64,000 nt of DNA from Woeseiaceae bacterium (GTDB lineage: Bacteria; Pseudomonadota; Gammaproteobacteria; Steroidobacterales; Woeseiaceae), in contig JAJFKU010000029.1 in the NCBI GenBank assembly GCA_021773035.1, forward strand, positions 1-64,000. The letters are read 5' to 3'. The translations under genes and the position numbers were made by a program. Under the pieces are notes generated by a model, which saw nothing but the letters and a program-made list of their open reading frames with translations, did not search any database and was not told the DNA's origin. Positions 34,929-43,240 of the stretch are shown one piece after another (position 1 is the first letter of the stretch; each line of letters starts with the position of its first letter).

Positions 34929-35624
34929 ATGGCAGTGCGAAACTCTTCTTTCTACCTATCGAAACACACTTTCTTCTGTCTCGCGGACGAGCACTACGTG
35001 TTTCTCGATCTTCACAACGACGAATACCTGTGTCTCGGTCGCGAGCAAACCAAAGTGTTCAAAGAGCTGCTGAGCGGTCATAGCCTGACGGACGATGGCT
35101 CGACGGTTATTCAGACCTTAATGGATAAAGAGCTGTTCGTCGCTGACGAAACCGAGGGTAAACAACCGCTACCGCTGAATACGGACGTGGCCGAGACCAG
35201 CCTGATAACAGGCACCGACGACCCCCGGCCGGCGATCGGACCGACCCACATCTACAAATTTTTTGCCGCGGCGACCGTGGCCTCGTGGAATCTCCGCTGG
35301 CATTCGATCGAGCACACGGTGCGCCAGGTGGAACGCCGCAAACGCAGGCGGGGCAACACCTTGCTGCCGGTCGACAGTGCGACAATCACCGATCTGTTCC
35401 GGATATTCCAGACATTGCGTCCCTACTACCCCCGGCCTTATCTGTGCCTGTTCGACTCGCTGGCACTACTGCATTTTCTGGCACGTTTCGACGTTTTCCC
35501 GCAGTGGGTATACGGCGTCAAACTGGAGCCCTGGGGAGCACACTGCTGGGTGCAATCAGGAGACCTGGTTGTCAATGATATCGTTGACAACGTCAACAGC
35601 TACACACCGATCATGAGCATATGA
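34929..35624 (+). CDS. lasso peptide B protein 1 (RRE plus leader peptidase)
   Basis: A 231-residue fusion. Residues about 5-75 form a PqqD-like RRE (HTFFCLADEHYVFLDLHNDEYLCLG) that binds the leader. Residues about 100-231 form the transglutaminase-like lasso peptidase with Cys173 (PYLCLFDSLAL), His205 (PWGAHCWVQ) and Asp217 (LVVND) as catalytic triad. It cuts the leader after the Thr-x pair. ATG 34929 chosen (GGAGG 9 bp upstream); TTG 34920 is less likely. Followed 16 bp later by the cyclase. Confidence 0.95.
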   Translation: MAVRNSSFYLSKHTFFCLADEHYVFLDLHNDEYLCLGREQTKVFKELLSGHSLTDDGSTVIQTLMDKELFVADETEGKQPLPLNTDVAETSLITGTDDPRPAIGPTHIYKFFAAATVASWNLRWHSIEHTVRQVERRKRRRGNTLLPVDSATITDLFRIFQTLRPYYPRPYLCLFDSLALLHFLARFDVFPQWVYGVKLEPWGAHCWVQSGDLVVNDIVDNVNSYTPIMSI

Positions 35625-35640
35625 TTTAAGGAACTGCGGC

Positions 35641-37455
35641 ATGTATCGGTTCGTCGCCCTGAGCTGGAATAGCAAGGATCCAGCGAAAACCGCCGAAGCG
35701 CGCCGACTCACCCGGTGCCTGCGATCATCCGCGCGAGAATGGCAGCAGGTTCTCACCCTTCCAGGGCTGCGTGTTTTTCATGTACGGGAAACCGGCGGCG
35801 CACGTCGCGCCTACATCCTGAAACGAGACGCCGGTGTGATTCTGGGCAAGCTCTTTAGCGATGACGACACTTCAACCGCCCCCACCTTCGACGAAACAGA
35901 ATCGAAACTGATCGTTGATTCGAGGGGCCGCCGCGTGACCGAGCGTTACTGGGGCCACTACGTGGCGTTTCTGCAGATGCCACACAACGGCCAGCGTCTG
36001 GTGCTTCGCGACCCGACCGGCGGCCTGCCCTGCTTCATGGCGAAGGCCGCGGGTGTCGACCTCGTCTTTTCCAACATAGAGGACGGCGTACAACTCGGCA
36101 GGAAAACGTTCTCGGTCGACTGGGATCACCTGACGGCGTTCTTTCGATACAGCGAACTGAATACACGCACAACCGGTAGCAGCGATGTAACGCAGTTGTA
36201 CGCCGGAGAATGCGCCACGATCACGCAAAGCGGTGCGCTAAGCCGATCGTTCTACTGGACACCAGCTGAAATATGCAAGGCAGACCCGATCGAAAACCCT
36301 GACGAGGCTCGGGCGGCTCTCAGGGAGGTCATACAGCGCTGCGTTCGCGCCTGGGCCAGCAGCTACGGCAGCATCGTCCAGGAGCTGTCAGGCGGTCTCG
36401 ACTCATCTATTGTCACGGCCTGCGTCAACAATGCAAAAAGCGACGCGGATGTCCTGTGTTTTCATTTCTACACGGAGACGATACAAGGAGACGAACGTGC
36501 CTACGCGCGAGCCGCTGCGCGCGCTGCGGGTTATAAGCTTATCGAGAGTTTGAGCCCGGTATCGGAGTGTTCCCTCGAGAGCCTGCTGGACCTGTCACGG
36601 GTTGCGAGCCCCGCTGTTCTGGGTTTTCTACCACCGTCGGAACTGCTGCGACAGCGCCTTGTCAGCGAACGACCGGCCGGTGCAGTGTTTACCGGCCAGG
36701 GGGGCGATCACCTTTTTCAACAGGAGAGCAGCCCACTGATTGCCGCTGACTATGCGTTCCGGCACGGGCTGCGGCCGGGGCTGCTTCGAGCCGCCGCAGA
36801 TACCAGCCTTATGACGAAATCATCGATCTGGTCGGTACTTTCGACTGCCGCGATTTACGGGCTGCTGAGGCGCTCCTCGGACCCCTACTCCGACTACGAC
36901 AAGGCGCCGTCCATCCTCAGTGCTGACCTGCGCAACGAGGTGAATCGGGACAGCTACTCGCATCCGTGGGTAGAGGCCGCCGACGATCTTGCTCCGGGTA
37001 AGAAGCTGCAGATATTCAATGTCGTCGGCTGTCAGACCTATTATCTGCGCCCCTGCTCTTATGCTGAGTTGATACATCCGCTTATCTCGCAGCCGATTAT
37101 CGAGTGCTGCCTCAGTATCCCGAGCTACGTACTGACCTGTGGCGGCAGGTCCCGCGGGCTGGTTCGCGATGCCTTCGCACAGGATGTGCCGGCAGAAATA
37201 ATTCGTCGCTACTCCAAAGGCAGCACCAGCAGCTACTTCAATCGTATCCTGGCCAGGAACGCCGCGTTCCTGCGGTCGTTCCTGCTCAACGGCGCGCTGG
37301 TGAAAAACGGTGTCCTCGATAAGCATGAGCTGGAGAGGCAGCTGTCGGATCAAGAGCTGCTTCGTGGCGACAACGTGAGTTCGGTGCTGGATGCCGTCAG
37401 AGCTGAGGCCTGGCTAAGCGCCTGGTCTGGCGCCAGGAAACGCGTGGCGGCGTAA
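35641..37455 (+). CDS. lasso peptide cyclase 1 (asparagine synthetase homologue)
   Basis: A 604-residue lasso cyclase (McjC/LarC type). The N-terminal glutaminase-like domain lacks the catalytic Cys at position 2 (MYRFVAL), as expected for these enzymes. The PP-loop SGGLDS at residues 250-255 binds ATP. It adenylates the ring Glu side chain and closes the lactam with Gly1. Closely related to the cyclases at 52758 and 59031. Converges on the TonB receptor gene with 21 bp between. Confidence 0.95.
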   Translation: MYRFVALSWNSKDPAKTAEARRLTRCLRSSAREWQQVLTLPGLRVFHVRETGGARRAYILKRDAGVILGKLFSDDDTSTAPTFDETESKLIVDSRGRRVTERYWGHYVAFLQMPHNGQRLVLRDPTGGLPCFMAKAAGVDLVFSNIEDGVQLGRKTFSVDWDHLTAFFRYSELNTRTTGSSDVTQLYAGECATITQSGALSRSFYWTPAEICKADPIENPDEARAALREVIQRCVRAWASSYGSIVQELSGGLDSSIVTACVNNAKSDADVLCFHFYTETIQGDERAYARAAARAAGYKLIESLSPVSECSLESLLDLSRVASPAVLGFLPPSELLRQRLVSERPAGAVFTGQGGDHLFQQESSPLIAADYAFRHGLRPGLLRAAADTSLMTKSSIWSVLSTAAIYGLLRRSSDPYSDYDKAPSILSADLRNEVNRDSYSHPWVEAADDLAPGKKLQIFNVVGCQTYYLRPCSYAELIHPLISQPIIECCLSIPSYVLTCGGRSRGLVRDAFAQDVPAEIIRRYSKGSTSSYFNRILARNAAFLRSFLLNGALVKNGVLDKHELERQLSDQELLRGDNVSSVLDAVRAEAWLSAWSGARKRVAA

Positions 37456-37476
37456 GACTGCACAAAAACCACCGAG

Positions 37477-40400
37477 CTACCATTCCTTGATGATTTGCGC
37501 TGCCAGGAAGCGTCCGTGCGGATCGGCGTTGTAACTATCGTAGGCCAGGCCCGCGGGCGTGTTGACGAATGGTGGCCGGGCGTCGAACAGATTGTGCGCC
37601 GTTAGCATGAGCCGCGTGTTCTGCAGAAAGTCCGCGCTATCGCCGACGGTGTAGACGACACTAATATCCGCAACTGTCCACGAATCGACGCGTCGTGCCG
37701 GCAGACTGATGCTGTCCGTATAACTATCCGTGTAGTTGACGATGCCCGACACCGACCAGGCGTTACGGCTCCAGTTCACGCTGCCGCGCGCCCGGAAGTC
37801 GACCGGTCTGCCGTAGGTATCGACCTCGTCGAGCAGCGCGTCCGTGTCGAAAAACGCCCGCTCAAAATCGATCATGTAACTACCGGTGAAACCGACACCG
37901 AATGATCCAAGGGCCGTCTCGCGCCCGTACGTAAACAGGAGTTCGAGACCTGTAACGACGGAACGGGAAATATTGCTCAGGCGACTGTCAACGATGGCAA
38001 CCGGCACCGCGCCGGACAGAATATCTGCCTCGGACGCGCCACTGGCGTTAAGCCACCTGGGATCGTTAACCAGCGCTGCGATTTGTTGCAGCGACGGCGT
38101 ATAGTTTACGAGTGATGCGAATCTCGGATCATCGGCCGTCTCGAGCGATGTAATCGGCAATTCGATGCGATCTTCAAGGTCGATATTGAAGTAGTTAAGG
38201 TCTAATGACAGACCTTCGACCCGTTCCGGCCTCCACTGCAGCCCCACCGTCCACGTACTCGCCTGCTCCGGCTGCAGCTCGGCGTTGTTACCGACACGGG
38301 CGATCATCGGAAACGGCACCAAGCCTTCATCTACCAGCGACTGCGAGAAGTAAACGGAGAGATTGGTGGACCGCCTGTCGACATCCAGATTTAATAAACT
38401 CGGCGCTCTGAATGACGTCCCGTAGGTAGCGCGAAATGTCAGCGACTGCAGCGGTGACCAGAGTAACCCCACCTTGGGGTCTACGTCGTCACCAACGTCG
38501 CTGTAGTCCTCATAACGACCTGCGAGCGAAAGCGCCAGCCGCCGCCGGCTCAACAACGGGAAAAAGGCCTCGGCATAGAGCGACGTGATGTTTCGATCCG
38601 AACTCGACGTGATGTCACCCGTGCCGTCGAAATTACTCGTCGTCAACAGAGACTCTTCCCGAAATTCGCTTCCAAACGCGAACTGAATAGCACCACCCGG
38701 CAACTCAAAACCGGTGCCGTTGATGTCCAGGTTGAGCGATCGTATTTCGTTGTCCGTATCGGTGAGCCGGACAGGCGCCCCGCTTGTCAGGGCCGCAACA
38801 ACGTCGGGATGCGAGTTCACGCCGTCGCCGAAAGGATTGAAGGCCTGGTTCGGCCCCGGATTGGGACCGGCAGGATTCGCAGCCGCGTTGAGTACATCGA
38901 CGTTAATCCCCAGGTTGCTTATGGTTTTCTGCCCCTCCTTTGCCCAGTTTACGGAAAACTCTGCATCCCAGCTTTCGCCCAAGTCGAAGCGCAAGCCGAA
39001 GACAGCACCCGGAGAGTCGATCTTACCGGTGTTGATTTGCGGACCAAGTTCATTGTCCAGCGAGTAATTGGTCACCGTCACCGCGGTCAATCCTGTACCG
39101 GTTGGATCCACGAAGAACGGGTTGGCATCCGTCACTTCGATATCGACCAGGCTCAGGTTTCTGCGCCAGCGGGTTTCCTGGGTCGAGAAGCGGGCGTCCA
39201 GAAACCACTCGGCGGCGTTGACGCGCTGTTTGAGATGCAGGACCGCACTCTGCCGCTCCACCGCTGGCAGCACGTCCCCCAGCGAACGGTCGTTGAATCG
39301 ATTGGGGGACGCCGTCGGGGCTCCACTGGCGTCCGTCGGAAAATCTGCCGGAGTTAACGATCGGCCGTCCTGTCCGCCAGGGATGGCCCAGAGTCGGCCG
39401 CCGGCGCTTATGTTCGCAGGATTGCCACCAAGCTCCCGAAGATCGCTGCCACCGAAGCGCCGCAGATCGTTGCTGGAGGTAAAATCGCGGTCGCTGTTGG
39501 CGAGCGAATCGCTCTCGTAGTACTCGTAGGTGAACAGGATGTTGCCATCGTTCCAGGAGCGCCCGAATAATTGCCCAAATAACGCACTCGACATATCGCC
39601 AGGCCCGTCGGAACCATAGCGCAGGCGGGTTTCTGCTCCCTCATATTCATCGCGCAGAATGAAGTTCACGACACCGCCGATGGCATCTGAGCCATAAATC
39701 GCCGATGCGCCGTCCGCCATGACTTCCACGCGCTCGATCGCCGTAATCGGGATCGACGAGACATTGGTGAATGCCGCACTGAATCCGCTGGGGCTCAGTC
39801 GGCGCCCGTTCAGCAAAATCAGCGTCGAATTGGTACCCAGGCCCCGCAAATTTATTGAGGTGCCGCCCGCTTCATTGCCGACGTTTCCGCCCACGACGTG
39901 GGTGTCGTTACCGGTATCGGTCAACGTGTCCAGACTGGCCCCACCCCCGAAATTCTGGGGCAGCCTGCCGATGACTTCCTCGACCGTTGCGAATCCGCCG
40001 TTCTCTATGTCTTGACGTGTAATCGCAACGACCGGCGACATGCTCGCTACGCCGCGAATACGCGAACCGGTGATCAGGACCTCCTCGATGACGGGGCCAG
40101 CATCCGGCGCGGTCTCGGTGGCATCCGCCAGCTGACCTGAAACCGGCGCCATAACCCGCCGTATCCGGATGATCGCGTCTGCCGAGTAAATACCGGACAG
40201 CCCCGTTCCCGTTAGCAGCAGGTTCAGCGCTTCCTGGATGGGGTAACTCCCCACCACCGCGTTCGCCTCGACGTCCTCGAAACCCTCGGTATTGAACAGG
40301 AACTGCGCCCGGGCCTGTCGGGCGAATTCGCTGAGCGCCCCGGGGACCGCCTGCGCCGTGATATCGAACTCGACGAGTTCGGCCTCGGACAGTGCCGCCT

Positions 40401-40488
40401 GCGCGCCCGCCCGGTCGGCGATTAAGATAACCGTGATGCTACATAACAGCGCGAATAGCAGTTGTTTTGAGTGAAAAATAGCACTCAT
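37477..40488 (-). CDS. TonB-dependent receptor with STN domain
   Basis: A 1003-residue outer-membrane receptor: signal peptide (LFALLCSITVILIADRAGA), STN signalling domain at about 45-115 (VPGALSEFARQARAQFLFN..YPIQEALNLLLTGTGLSG), TonB box/plug (IEEVLITGSRIRG onward, EEVIGRLPQNFGGG) and a beta-barrel ending in an aromatic-charged strand (FLAAQIIKEW). The STN domain is the contact for FecR-type anti-sigma factors, and FecR lies 36 bp upstream. Being next to lasso cyclase 1 and with an isopeptidase in the island, it may import a lasso peptide; a siderophore or glycan is equally possible. Confidence 0.93.
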   Translation of the reverse strand: MSAIFHSKQLLFALLCSITVILIADRAGAQAALSEAELVEFDITAQAVPGALSEFARQARAQFLFNTEGFEDVEANAVVGSYPIQEALNLLLTGTGLSGIYSADAIIRIRRVMAPVSGQLADATETAPDAGPVIEEVLITGSRIRGVASMSPVVAITRQDIENGGFATVEEVIGRLPQNFGGGASLDTLTDTGNDTHVVGGNVGNEAGGTSINLRGLGTNSTLILLNGRRLSPSGFSAAFTNVSSIPITAIERVEVMADGASAIYGSDAIGGVVNFILRDEYEGAETRLRYGSDGPGDMSSALFGQLFGRSWNDGNILFTYEYYESDSLANSDRDFTSSNDLRRFGGSDLRELGGNPANISAGGRLWAIPGGQDGRSLTPADFPTDASGAPTASPNRFNDRSLGDVLPAVERQSAVLHLKQRVNAAEWFLDARFSTQETRWRRNLSLVDIEVTDANPFFVDPTGTGLTAVTVTNYSLDNELGPQINTGKIDSPGAVFGLRFDLGESWDAEFSVNWAKEGQKTISNLGINVDVLNAAANPAGPNPGPNQAFNPFGDGVNSHPDVVAALTSGAPVRLTDTDNEIRSLNLDINGTGFELPGGAIQFAFGSEFREESLLTTSNFDGTGDITSSSDRNITSLYAEAFFPLLSRRRLALSLAGRYEDYSDVGDDVDPKVGLLWSPLQSLTFRATYGTSFRAPSLLNLDVDRRSTNLSVYFSQSLVDEGLVPFPMIARVGNNAELQPEQASTWTVGLQWRPERVEGLSLDLNYFNIDLEDRIELPITSLETADDPRFASLVNYTPSLQQIAALVNDPRWLNASGASEADILSGAVPVAIVDSRLSNISRSVVTGLELLFTYGRETALGSFGVGFTGSYMIDFERAFFDTDALLDEVDTYGRPVDFRARGSVNWSRNAWSVSGIVNYTDSYTDSISLPARRVDSWTVADISVVYTVGDSADFLQNTRLMLTAHNLFDARPPFVNTPAGLAYDSYNADPHGRFLAAQIIKEW

Positions 40489-40523
40489 ACAGGACCCACC
40501 ACGTTGTGATGGGAACCATCCTA

Positions 40524-41516
40524 CTACTGATTCGGTGCCATAGCCGCTGTGATTTGTATGTGGCCCGACCCCACACGACTGGCGGTAACGCTTTCGTTCG
40601 CCTCGATCACCTTAAGCAGGGCGTCGAGGTCACCTGCCTTCACGATGCCACGCATCATGACGTTTTCGACTTTCGGGTCTACGGTAATCCTGGTAGCCAG
40701 ATACCGACTGGCCTCTTCAATAATCTCGGCGAGGGACAGGTCTTCGAGATCCAACATGCCGTCCTGCCAGGCCAGCTTTTGCGCAATTTCCCGCTGATCC
40801 ACCTCTGCAATGGGCCCGGCCGTTTCACGATATTCGAGCTGCTGGCCTTCGACCATTATTGTGGGTTCATTGCCGGCGTTCATAAGCGCCCCTGGTAAAA
40901 CTTCAACTGTGCCCTCGGTTACAGTGACCTCCACCGCGTCACTCATGAGATAGACGTTGAACGCTGTACCGACTGCCCGCACACTTCCAGCCCCGGCTGC
41001 AACGCTGAATGGGCGTTCCGGAGCTGGCGTGACGTCGAAATGCGCTTCACCCCTGGCGAGGTCCACGCGCCGTTCTCCATCGCTGTAGGAGACCGTGAGT
41101 TCCGAGTTGGTGTTTAGGCTGATACGAGAGCCATCCGGCAGCTGTATTTCTTCGTGCTGGCCGATGGCCGTTTGAAAGTGCTCTTCATAGGCTTGTTCGG
41201 GCGATAGCAGGAACGTGACCGCTATTGCCGCTAGGGCGGCTGCGGCTGCGAGTGGCAGGTGACGCGACCAGCGCCGCCTGACGACTGCTGCCGGGGCCTG
41301 CCGGACACTCCCCAGGCGCGTCACATTGTCGTGGGCGGTCTCAGACGACAGCGTCGCACGGTGAGCCCTCGATTTCGCCGACGCCTCCTGAATAAGATCG
41401 CTGACGTCGCTCAGACCGGCTGCAGCGGCCTCATCACGAAGGAAGTCCAACGCGTCCGATATCGTCTCGGCGGCGCGCTCGGGCGTTTCTTCGATGATAT
41501 CCGGCCGACGTTCCAT
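40524..41516 (-). CDS. FecR-family anti-sigma/regulatory membrane protein
   Basis: A 330-residue protein: cytoplasmic N-domain (residues 1-60, IIEETPERAAETISDALDFLR), membrane helix about 86-105, periplasmic FecR domain (EIQLPDGSRISLNTNSELTVSYSDGERRVDLARGEAHFDV) and a C-terminal STN-like segment (DLEDLSLAEIIEEASRYLATRI). It would relay receptor occupancy to an ECF sigma factor, but no fecI-like gene is near. The N-domain exists again as a free 61-residue protein at 32081. Divergent from XRE regulator 1. Confidence 0.9.
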   Translation of the reverse strand: MERRPDIIEETPERAAETISDALDFLRDEAAAAGLSDVSDLIQEASAKSRAHRATLSSETAHDNVTRLGSVRQAPAAVVRRRWSRHLPLAAAAALAAIAVTFLLSPEQAYEEHFQTAIGQHEEIQLPDGSRISLNTNSELTVSYSDGERRVDLARGEAHFDVTPAPERPFSVAAGAGSVRAVGTAFNVYLMSDAVEVTVTEGTVEVLPGALMNAGNEPTIMVEGQQLEYRETAGPIAEVDQREIAQKLAWQDGMLDLEDLSLAEIIEEASRYLATRITVDPKVENVMMRGIVKAGDLDALLKVIEANESVTASRVGSGHIQITAAMAPNQ

Positions 41517-41601
41517 GCAATGATTCTCGCTGTATCTATAGTGCTGGCGACTCGCTGTCGCCTATTACCGACACATATACTCCGCAGTACAAGCTCTGAC
41601 A

Positions 41602-41619
41602 ACAACGATTTCTGGTAGG
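41602..41619. promoter_or_regulatory. lux-box half-site in fecR-XRE1 intergenic region
   Basis: The right half TCTGGTAGG is intact but the left half (ACAACG) matches at only three of six positions. A TTCTGGT..ACCAGATA inverted pair spans 41610-41640. Weak evidence. Confidence 0.3.
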
Positions 41620-41641
41620 TATGCGGAAAATGACCAGATAT

Positions 41642-41667
41642 GACTATCGTCTGTTCTGACAATAGTC
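41642..41667. promoter_or_regulatory. 26-bp palindrome, operator of XRE regulator 1
   Basis: Left arm GACTATCGTCTG, right arm CTGACAATAGTC, imperfect. The same palindrome, perfect, lies before XRE regulator 2 at 52431, at the same distance (21 bp) from the GTG start. Confidence 0.72.
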
Positions 41668-41688
41668 TCCATCCCCTACCGTTGCAAC

Positions 41689-41925
41689 GTGAAAAGACAC
41701 TCTGCAGCCCAACTTTTCGGCGATATCGTTCGCCGACGCCGACTGGCGGCCAAGATGTCGCAGGAGACGCTTGCGGGCGAGGCTTCCTGCCACCCGACCT
41801 ATATCAGCCTGCTTGAGCGCGGCCTGCGCAACCCAAGTCTCGACACTATGTTAAGACTAGCCGAAGCGCTGGATTGCCCGGCGTGGAAACTGGTGCGGGA
41901 AACGGAAGTTAAGCTGGGGTCCTGA
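41689..41925 (+). CDS. XRE-family regulator 1
   Basis: A 78-residue helix-turn-helix protein starting at GTG: RLAAKMSQETLAGEASCHPTYISLLERGLRNPSLDTMLRLAEALDCPAWKLVRETE. A paralogue lies at 52478. Its palindromic operator ends 21 bp before the start and there is no clear ribosome site, so translation may begin near the 5' end of the mRNA. It stands divergent from FecR and may control the FecR-TonB receptor unit. The left end of the 10-kb element lies 83 bp downstream. Confidence 0.88.
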   Translation: MKRHSAAQLFGDIVRRRRLAAKMSQETLAGEASCHPTYISLLERGLRNPSLDTMLRLAEALDCPAWKLVRETEVKLGS

Positions 41926-42008
41926 GGCGGCAGGAGCTGCGACCTGATCTGCCCTGCAGATTCTCAATATTGCCTGATACCTGCACTATCACCTGCTGAC
42001 AAATCTAA

Positions 42009-42065
42009 TGGTGCCCGGGGCGGGACTTGAACCCACACACCCTTTCGGATAGCGGATTTTAAGTC
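42009..42065. repeat. distal attachment site (partial tRNA-Leu copy)
   Basis: 57 bp identical to 52191-52247, covering the tRNA 3' end up to and including the anticodon region. After base 42065 similarity stops. It marks the left end of the element. Confidence 0.92.
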
Positions 42066-42271
42066 GTCCCTGACACGTTTCTCACGTGCTCTAACTGTCC
42101 CTCATTCGTTATCTAACCAATTGACTCTGCTGGAATTTCTCGAATCACCTTGTTCTGAATGTTTGCCACTTTTTGCTACGTTTTTTGATTGGGCGTGGTC
42201 CTAGAGTGGTCCATTTTCTAAATTCTGCCACTCACTCAGGTTTGACATAGTCTGCTCGAAAATCGCAGCAT

Positions 42272-42318
42272 AGACGGACCGAAGAGGTGTAACAGCACCT
42301 CGACGGCCCTAACCGTCA
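42272..42318 (+). ncRNA. structured repeat copy 1 (leader RNA-like hairpin)
   Basis: Starts AGACGGACCGA, then GAGGTG-TAACAG-CACCTC hairpin, then ACGGCCCTAACCGTC. The outer GACGG pairs with CCGTC, giving a two-level stem. A second copy follows at 42432 with compensatory changes in the stem. Confidence 0.5.
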
Positions 42319-42431
42319 CTGTGATCGAGCACAATGAAAGCTGACGCTATTCTAGCAAATGCCTGTCACGCCCTGAGAGCCCTCAGAGTCGTTTTTTCGT
42401 GCCTGCTTATCGGTGATATTCGACAACCGGC

Positions 42432-42478
42432 AGACGGACCGAGGGGGTGCTACCAACACCCCCAAGGCCCTAACTGCC
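42432..42478 (+). ncRNA. structured repeat copy 2
   Basis: AGACGGACCGA again, then GGGGGTG-CTACCAA-CACCCCC hairpin, then AAGGCCCTAACTGCC. Loop and flanks are conserved relative to copy 1 while the stem changed from GAGGTG/CACCTC to GGGGGTG/CACCCCC, which keeps base pairing. It lies 18 bp before the gene at 42496. Confidence 0.5.
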
Positions 42479-42495
42479 GCCAATTGGAGAGACCA

Positions 42496-42873
42496 ATGGC
42501 AACAGCTACCGACAATTCTACCGAAACAACGTACAAAATCCCGGACATGATCCGGGGCCGCGAGCGATTCGAAGCTGAAGACTTTGACGAGTACGAGGCG
42601 GCGTACAGCGCTGGTGGTCGTAACGCTAAGGACTGCGAAGAAGCACACCACCATCTAATGATCGCCCAGGACATGGCTTTCATCCTTGAGGGATACCTGA
42701 ACGCACAAGATGACAGCGCCGAGTGCATGCAAGCTGCGAGCTTGGCCGGAGAAATCAAAAAGCGGATATCGAAGGGCTACGGCAAAGTGGACGCCGCACA
42801 CACCGCACACATCAATCTGTTTCTGGCCTACTTCCTCGACGAGGGACGCGGTAAAGCCGGGGGTGACTCATGA
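42496..42873 (+). CDS. element-encoded hypothetical protein
   Basis: A 125-residue helical protein from ATG 42496 (GGAGAGACC upstream). Contains YKIPDMIRGRERFEAEDFDEYEAAY and a C-terminal KRISKGYGKVDAAHTAHINLFLAYF. Related to the chromosomal protein at 30594. Overlaps the next gene by 4 bp. Function unknown; placement behind two RNA-like hairpins suggests regulated expression. Confidence 0.7.
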   Translation: MATATDNSTETTYKIPDMIRGRERFEAEDFDEYEAAYSAGGRNAKDCEEAHHHLMIAQDMAFILEGYLNAQDDSAECMQAASLAGEIKKRISKGYGKVDAAHTAHINLFLAYFLDEGRGKAGGDS

Positions 42874-43100
42874 GCAATTTTGATACGACTACAGATAGCA
42901 AGCAAAGCCGGATTGAGATGAACGCAAGCAACGTCATCTGGGCCAAGCACCGCCTGAGCTGCATCATTGCTGTTTCAGACGCCCTCACCGTCGTAGACCG
43001 AAACGGATACACAGACGAGCTTTACAAGCATTCGGTATTGCATCTGATGGAAACCGTTGAAGTGCTCGCCAGCGAAGCGAAGAAGTTTCTGAAGTACTGA
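42870..43100 (+). CDS. element-encoded small hypothetical protein
   Basis: A 76-residue helical protein (MSNFDTTTDSKQSRIEMNAS start) whose coding region overlaps the preceding stop by 4 bp. No family recognised. Confidence 0.6.
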   Translation: MSNFDTTTDSKQSRIEMNASNVIWAKHRLSCIIAVSDALTVVDRNGYTDELYKHSVLHLMETVEVLASEAKKFLKY

Positions 43101-43129
43101 GCTAATAGGGCCAGGGACGGCCTCTCTCA

Positions 43130-43147
43130 CCTACCAGAATTGGTAGG
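43130..43147. promoter_or_regulatory. lux-box-like palindrome inside the element
   Basis: CCTACC-AGAATT-GGTAGG has perfect half-sites. It lies between the end of the 76-aa gene and the end of the convergent PIN-like gene, with no -10-like hexamer at 23 bp on either strand. It may be a decoy binding site or just a short hairpin. Confidence 0.4.
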
Positions 43148-43240
43148 CCCGTCAGTGACCGTGCCCATGTCAGGCAGCAGCCGATGGTTCAGAATCTGTT
43201 ACTCAAAATCAGAGTCCGTCAAGCCAATTAATTGTCGGCG

